NCBI GenBank assembly: GCA_039707465.1
Contig: CM077647.1
Coordinates: forward strand, 172,482,663-172,546,662
Source of the DNA: Rhabdophis nuchalis
Taxonomy: Eukaryota > Chordata > Lepidosauria > Squamata > Natricidae
Reading direction: 5' to 3'
DNA: 64,000 bases
The notes under the pieces: model-generated
What the model was told of the DNA's origin: nothing
The model's database searches: none
Seen by the model: the letters and a program-made list of their open reading frames with translations, nothing else
Translations under genes and position numbers: made by a program
Part shown: in pieces, positions 63,936-64,000 of the stretch
Layout of the letters: every line of letters starts with the position of its first letter
Numbering within the stretch: position 1 is the first letter of the stretch

Positions 63936-64000
63936 CTATCTATAAATCTACTTAATCTATTATTTATAATGGCATTAAATATCTTTGCATCTTGATTAAT
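63936..64000 (-). mobile_element. L1-like LINE ORF2, continuation
   Basis: The - strand reads NQDAKIFNAIINNRLSRFID, the RT N-terminal block that precedes the part at 57105-59351. The element continues beyond the window. Confidence 0.75.

Overview
The window reads as squamate reptile DNA, most likely from an advanced snake. Three things point there: a cluster of germline immunoglobulin heavy-chain variable (IGHV-type) segments; abundant CR1/L3-like and L2-like LINEs whose 3' ends run into microsatellites such as (GATA)n, (AAT)n and (AAACT)n; and a tRNA-derived SINE of squamate type. No bacterial or viral gene is present. The taxon is inferred from repeat style and was not proven by a search.

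The host content is a tandem V-segment array, all on the + strand, with no D, J or constant exon. Two families alternate. VH-A has framework 1 of the type [16 protein letters not shown] and a leader starting MALWLN. VH-B has SGPGS(V)SPGGSF(K/R)LTC and a leader starting MDLAILLL. Segments that look usable are VH-B at 3571-4021, 20630-21081 and 54401-54845, and VH-A at 16335-16779, 32858-33303, 35614-36051, 39193-39627 and 47334-47769. Broken or partial ones lie at 2449, 3034, 19617, 27242, 27892 (intact V exon, leader lost), 35010 and 36116. Each unit comes with the same flanking DNA, so the array grew by segmental duplication of VH-A + VH-B + flank, followed by decay. Two VH-A segments (35614 and 39193) carry recombination signals with a 12-bp spacer instead of the 22-23 bp seen in all other readable segments; this is the most unusual feature of the window.

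Mobile DNA fills the rest. A nearly complete DIRS-type tyrosine-recombinase retrotransposon (8829-14706) has inverted terminal repeats, an internal complementary region, gag, RT/RNase H and recombinase reading frames, and a 5' leader with seven YY1-like sites about 30 bp apart. L2-like LINEs occur at 1-1740, 2668-2913, 7196-8180, 22997-25491, 30391-31277, 34024-34928, 37091-37550, 41053-43710, 46541-46985, 49421-51445 and, as a near full-length copy with one stop, 59352-63935. CR1/L3-like ends lie at 31700-32364, 39890-40055 and 56200-56749. L1-like pieces lie at 29742-29955, 55960-57100 and 57105-59351 (resuming at 63936-64000). Two short hAT-like DNA transposons (40237-40687; 44224-44886 with a perfect 8-bp target duplication) and a squamate SINE (33571-33915) are also present.

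Several regions are nested composites. An unclassified repeat with a (CTAC)n interior (17029-18041, 22162-26215, 47924-52281) hosts minisatellites, L2 copies, tandem tRNA-like SINE units and three long hairpin-forming palindromes that contain hammerhead-like sequence cores. Long microsatellites sit at 5101-5880 (AATAT/TTTATA), 6777-6888 (GATA/GGTA), 15535-15755 and 29440-30150 (polypurine), 30295-30390 (AAT) and 45249-45770 (AGAAT/GGGAT).
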